NCBI GenBank assembly: GCA_041392665.1
Contig: JAWKLQ010000002.1
Coordinates: 62,001 to 126,000 of the forward strand
Source: Flavilitoribacter sp020436695
GTDB lineage: Bacteria; Bacteroidota; Bacteroidia; Chitinophagales; Saprospiraceae
Direction of reading: 5' to 3'
Length of the DNA stretch: 64,000 bases
Shown here: positions 62,083-64,000 of the stretch, piece after piece
Layout of the letters: each line of letters begins with the position of its first letter
Position numbering within the stretch: the stretch's first letter is position 1
Made by a program: the position numbers and the translations under genes
The notes under the pieces: generated by a model
What the model saw: only the letters and a program-made list of their open reading frames with translations
Told to the model about the DNA's origin: nothing
The model's database searches: none

Positions 62083-64000
62083 ATGGCACTTCCCTATCAA
62101 GAATTATACTATGCTTCAACTCAACAAAGTATCCTGACCGGCGCCGATGGATTCGGTGTACGTACGCATACGCAGGGGCTACCCAAGGAACTGGTAGAGC
62201 GACTTAAGGTTCGGAATGTATTTCTTTACAATGCCGGTGCCAAAAGTCTAGTCGGCATCTTTGAACTGATGCAAGACCCTGCTCTGGTGGAAACCTTTCC
62301 GAAATCTTTTGCTTTTTTTCGGGAAGAAGTTCAGGGGAAGGCGTATTTCGTATTTACCCGGACCGTTTTTCTCGGCCGGGACTATGGCTGGTACATGGAG
62401 CAGCGGGATGAAAGTGCCCGATCCGGCAATCTGTTCTGCCATGCCATCTTCCTACAGGAAAAGGATTTTATTTCGATTAATCCAGCCGTCGTTTTTCGGG
62501 AGCTCCTGCAACAATTTAGACCTTTCGATTTTAAGAATGTACCCGGTAATAAAGAATTAAAGATCTTACTCACCAACCAGCAGGGCCCTCCGGTACCCTT
62601 GCCCACTAATCATTGTACCCAATGCGGACAAGATCTGTCTCCACATCTTTTCGACCATATAGAAGAAAGCCTCGTAGCAGCATTTAGTGCCTTGGAAACC
62701 AGCCGTAAAGTAGTAGTGATACAGCATAGCGCCAAAACGGAGTCACATCTCATTAGCTTTTTGTCCTGTCTACCGAGGTTTGTAGTTCGGGCGCTCAGTT
62801 TTGTTACTAATTACCACGATTTCAACCTCGTCACCGACAACATGGTGGTGTTCCTGAATGAAAACTACCAGAGGGAAATTCCTGCAAGCCACCCCTATCT
62901 GATCGTCTGTGATCACCGGAACGGGAAGTTTCCCACCTTGCCGGCTTCTGATCTCTTTGACCATCTCCGCTCCCTGATCCGTTCCCGCAATATTGCAGGC
63001 CTGAAAAATCTCATCGACGGATTGGATCGGATGGTCGCGGCATTTGAACCCCAGGTCTCTTTTGACCAATTGTTTTACGCCTGGCTGCATCTGCTCCAAT
63101 CCGATCCGTATTCTTACCAGTTTAATCCACTGGAAGTTATTCGTAAAATCAAAGACTATCCCCTCAATACGGATTTCAGGAACCGCCTGGAGCAATCTAT
63201 TGTCAAGAGTTTTCAATCTGCGCTTGATGCCGAGCAGCATTCAAAAGTGGCTCATTCCCTTGACCTTCTGGTCGACCTGAATATGTCTGCCGAAAGATGG
63301 AAGACCGTTCGATCCGGCTTTTCAGATTACTTCTTTAAGGAGGATAATGCCACCCAACTGTATCAGTTCTGCAACGATAAGGCATTGATCCTTGATGTAC
63401 TCGATCTGGACGAACAGAAAGAGGGACTCATCAACTTTGTTAGTTACACGACCCTACCCGATGAAGCCAGGTACTTTTTTATGCAAAAATTTTGTGAGGT
63501 GCTGGCTCCGGAAGATGTAGAAAGTATGCTCTATATGGCCGCTCTTGCCGGAAAGCTCGATAGTAGTTTCACCAGGCAACTGAATCGCGAATGGGGCCAG
63601 GACCGCTATCTGCTTTTTTTGCTGCAACATGATTTTTTCATTTTTATGGGTGATCAGCAACCTTCATATTTTGAAGAAGATACCAACCAGTACCTGCAGC
63701 AGTTAGCCCTTAAAAACGAGGAACCTTTTTCATTTTTGCAGTCAAAGATCACATCTGCACCTTTTTTTCATAGCTATTTCAATGCACTTGCAGAACTGGC
63801 CGATGATGAGCGTTTATCACTTACATACAATATTCAATTACTCGGCTGCTTTGCCTACCTTATAGAGAAGGAATTACGGGGGCCGGAGTCTATTCAAACC
63901 CTATACCTGATCATCGTTCCGATCCTGAGAAAATTCAATTGGGAAGAACACCACGCTATGGCCCGTACCTTAACGGACAACAGCCAGCAATTAGCCGCCC
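62083..64000 (+). CDS. GTPase-associated protein, GAP1-N2-like N-terminus (partial, runs off the right edge)
   Basis: The reading frame is open from ATG 62083 to the window end (639 codons seen). The opening MALPYQELYYASTQQSILTG, then ADGFGVRTHTQGLP and KELVERL, follows the pattern YxSx(5)LTGxxGFxVRxxxxGLP of the GAP1 N-terminal domain. A CTQCG pair (near residue 182) suggests a zinc site. Later sequence is helical (QLFYAWLHLLQSDPYSYQFN). In known systems this protein sits next to the GTPase and may transmit its state. The C-terminal part, where GAP1-M/GAP1-C domains would be, lies beyond the window. Confidence 0.75.
   Translation, partial: MALPYQELYYASTQQSILTGADGFGVRTHTQGLPKELVERLKVRNVFLYNAGAKSLVGIFELMQDPALVETFPKSFAFFREEVQGKAYFVFTRTVFLGRDYGWYMEQRDESARSGNLFCHAIFLQEKDFISINPAVVFRELLQQFRPFDFKNVPGNKELKILLTNQQGPPVPLPTNHCTQCGQDLSPHLFDHIEESLVAAFSALETSRKVVVIQHSAKTESHLISFLSCLPRFVVRALSFVTNYHDFNLVTDNMVVFLNENYQREIPASHPYLIVCDHRNGKFPTLPASDLFDHLRSLIRSRNIAGLKNLIDGLDRMVAAFEPQVSFDQLFYAWLHLLQSDPYSYQFNPLEVIRKIKDYPLNTDFRNRLEQSIVKSFQSALDAEQHSKVAHSLDLLVDLNMSAERWKTVRSGFSDYFFKEDNATQLYQFCNDKALILDVLDLDEQKEGLINFVSYTTLPDEARYFFMQKFCEVLAPEDVESMLYMAALAGKLDSSFTRQLNREWGQDRYLLFLLQHDFFIFMGDQQPSYFEEDTNQYLQQLALKNEEPFSFLQSKITSAPFFHSYFNALAELADDERLSLTYNIQLLGCFAYLIEKELRGPESIQTLYLIIVPILRKFNWEEHHAMARTLTDNSQQLAA

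Overview
The window reads as chromosomal DNA of a polysaccharide-degrading Bacteroidota, most likely a Saprospiria/Lewinella-type marine or sludge bacterium. The evidence is two SusC/SusD pairs, a one-protein hybrid two-component regulator, many sulfatases, a GldA/F/G-like ABC transporter, exact TAnnTTTG -7 promoter boxes and weak or absent Shine-Dalgarno sequences. The species assignment is inference.

Left part (1-41.6 kb), glycan use and housekeeping. A partial EamA-type transporter is followed by a cyclase-family lipoprotein, an M23 endopeptidase lipoprotein and an alpha/beta hydrolase. A first SusC-SusD-sulfatase cluster lies at 3.8-9.9 kb. A TonB receptor with a secreted unknown (minus strand) comes next, then a second sulfatase and a Tat-exported PhoD-like phosphatase (14.8-19.4 kb). 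After a lysozyme-like protein, an unknown and a four-gene ABC/DUF4340 operon (minus strand, 21.7-26.1 kb), an AraD1-family protein and a Nudix hydrolase precede the second locus. This is a complete PUL: hybrid two-component regulator, SusC, SusD, third sulfatase and GH109-like enzyme (28.3-41.6 kb). Three Cys-type sulfatases plus a GH109 candidate point to a sulfated, amino-sugar-containing glycan. Many intergenic gaps here hold short words repeated directly and then in inverted orientation, with a different word in different gaps.

Boundary (41.7-42.6 kb). A clean tRNA-Pro(GGG) transcription unit with promoter and terminator is followed by about 0.7 kb of decayed coding remnants. Everything to the right looks like accessory DNA.

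Right part (42.6-64 kb). Four small unknown genes sit on the minus strand, followed by a possible small RNA and two regulator/sensor-like genes. A 43-aa peptide with an IKGG double-glycine leader follows, behind a terminator-like hairpin. Last comes a plus-strand operon running off the window (50.3 to beyond 64 kb). It encodes two small proteins, a GrpE-like factor, an Hsp70 without lid or normal linker, a large STAND-like protein with a degenerate P-loop, an Hsp70-vWA fusion, and a 996-aa protein with a J-like domain (HPA instead of HPD), zinc ribbons and Fn3-like repeats. It ends with a zinc-ribbon GTPase and a GAP1-N2-like GTPase-associated protein. This resembles the GTPase-centred NTP-dependent conflict systems predicted in comparative-genomics surveys, with a nearly complete dedicated Hsp70 chaperone set. 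It is the main candidate for a little-described system in this window.
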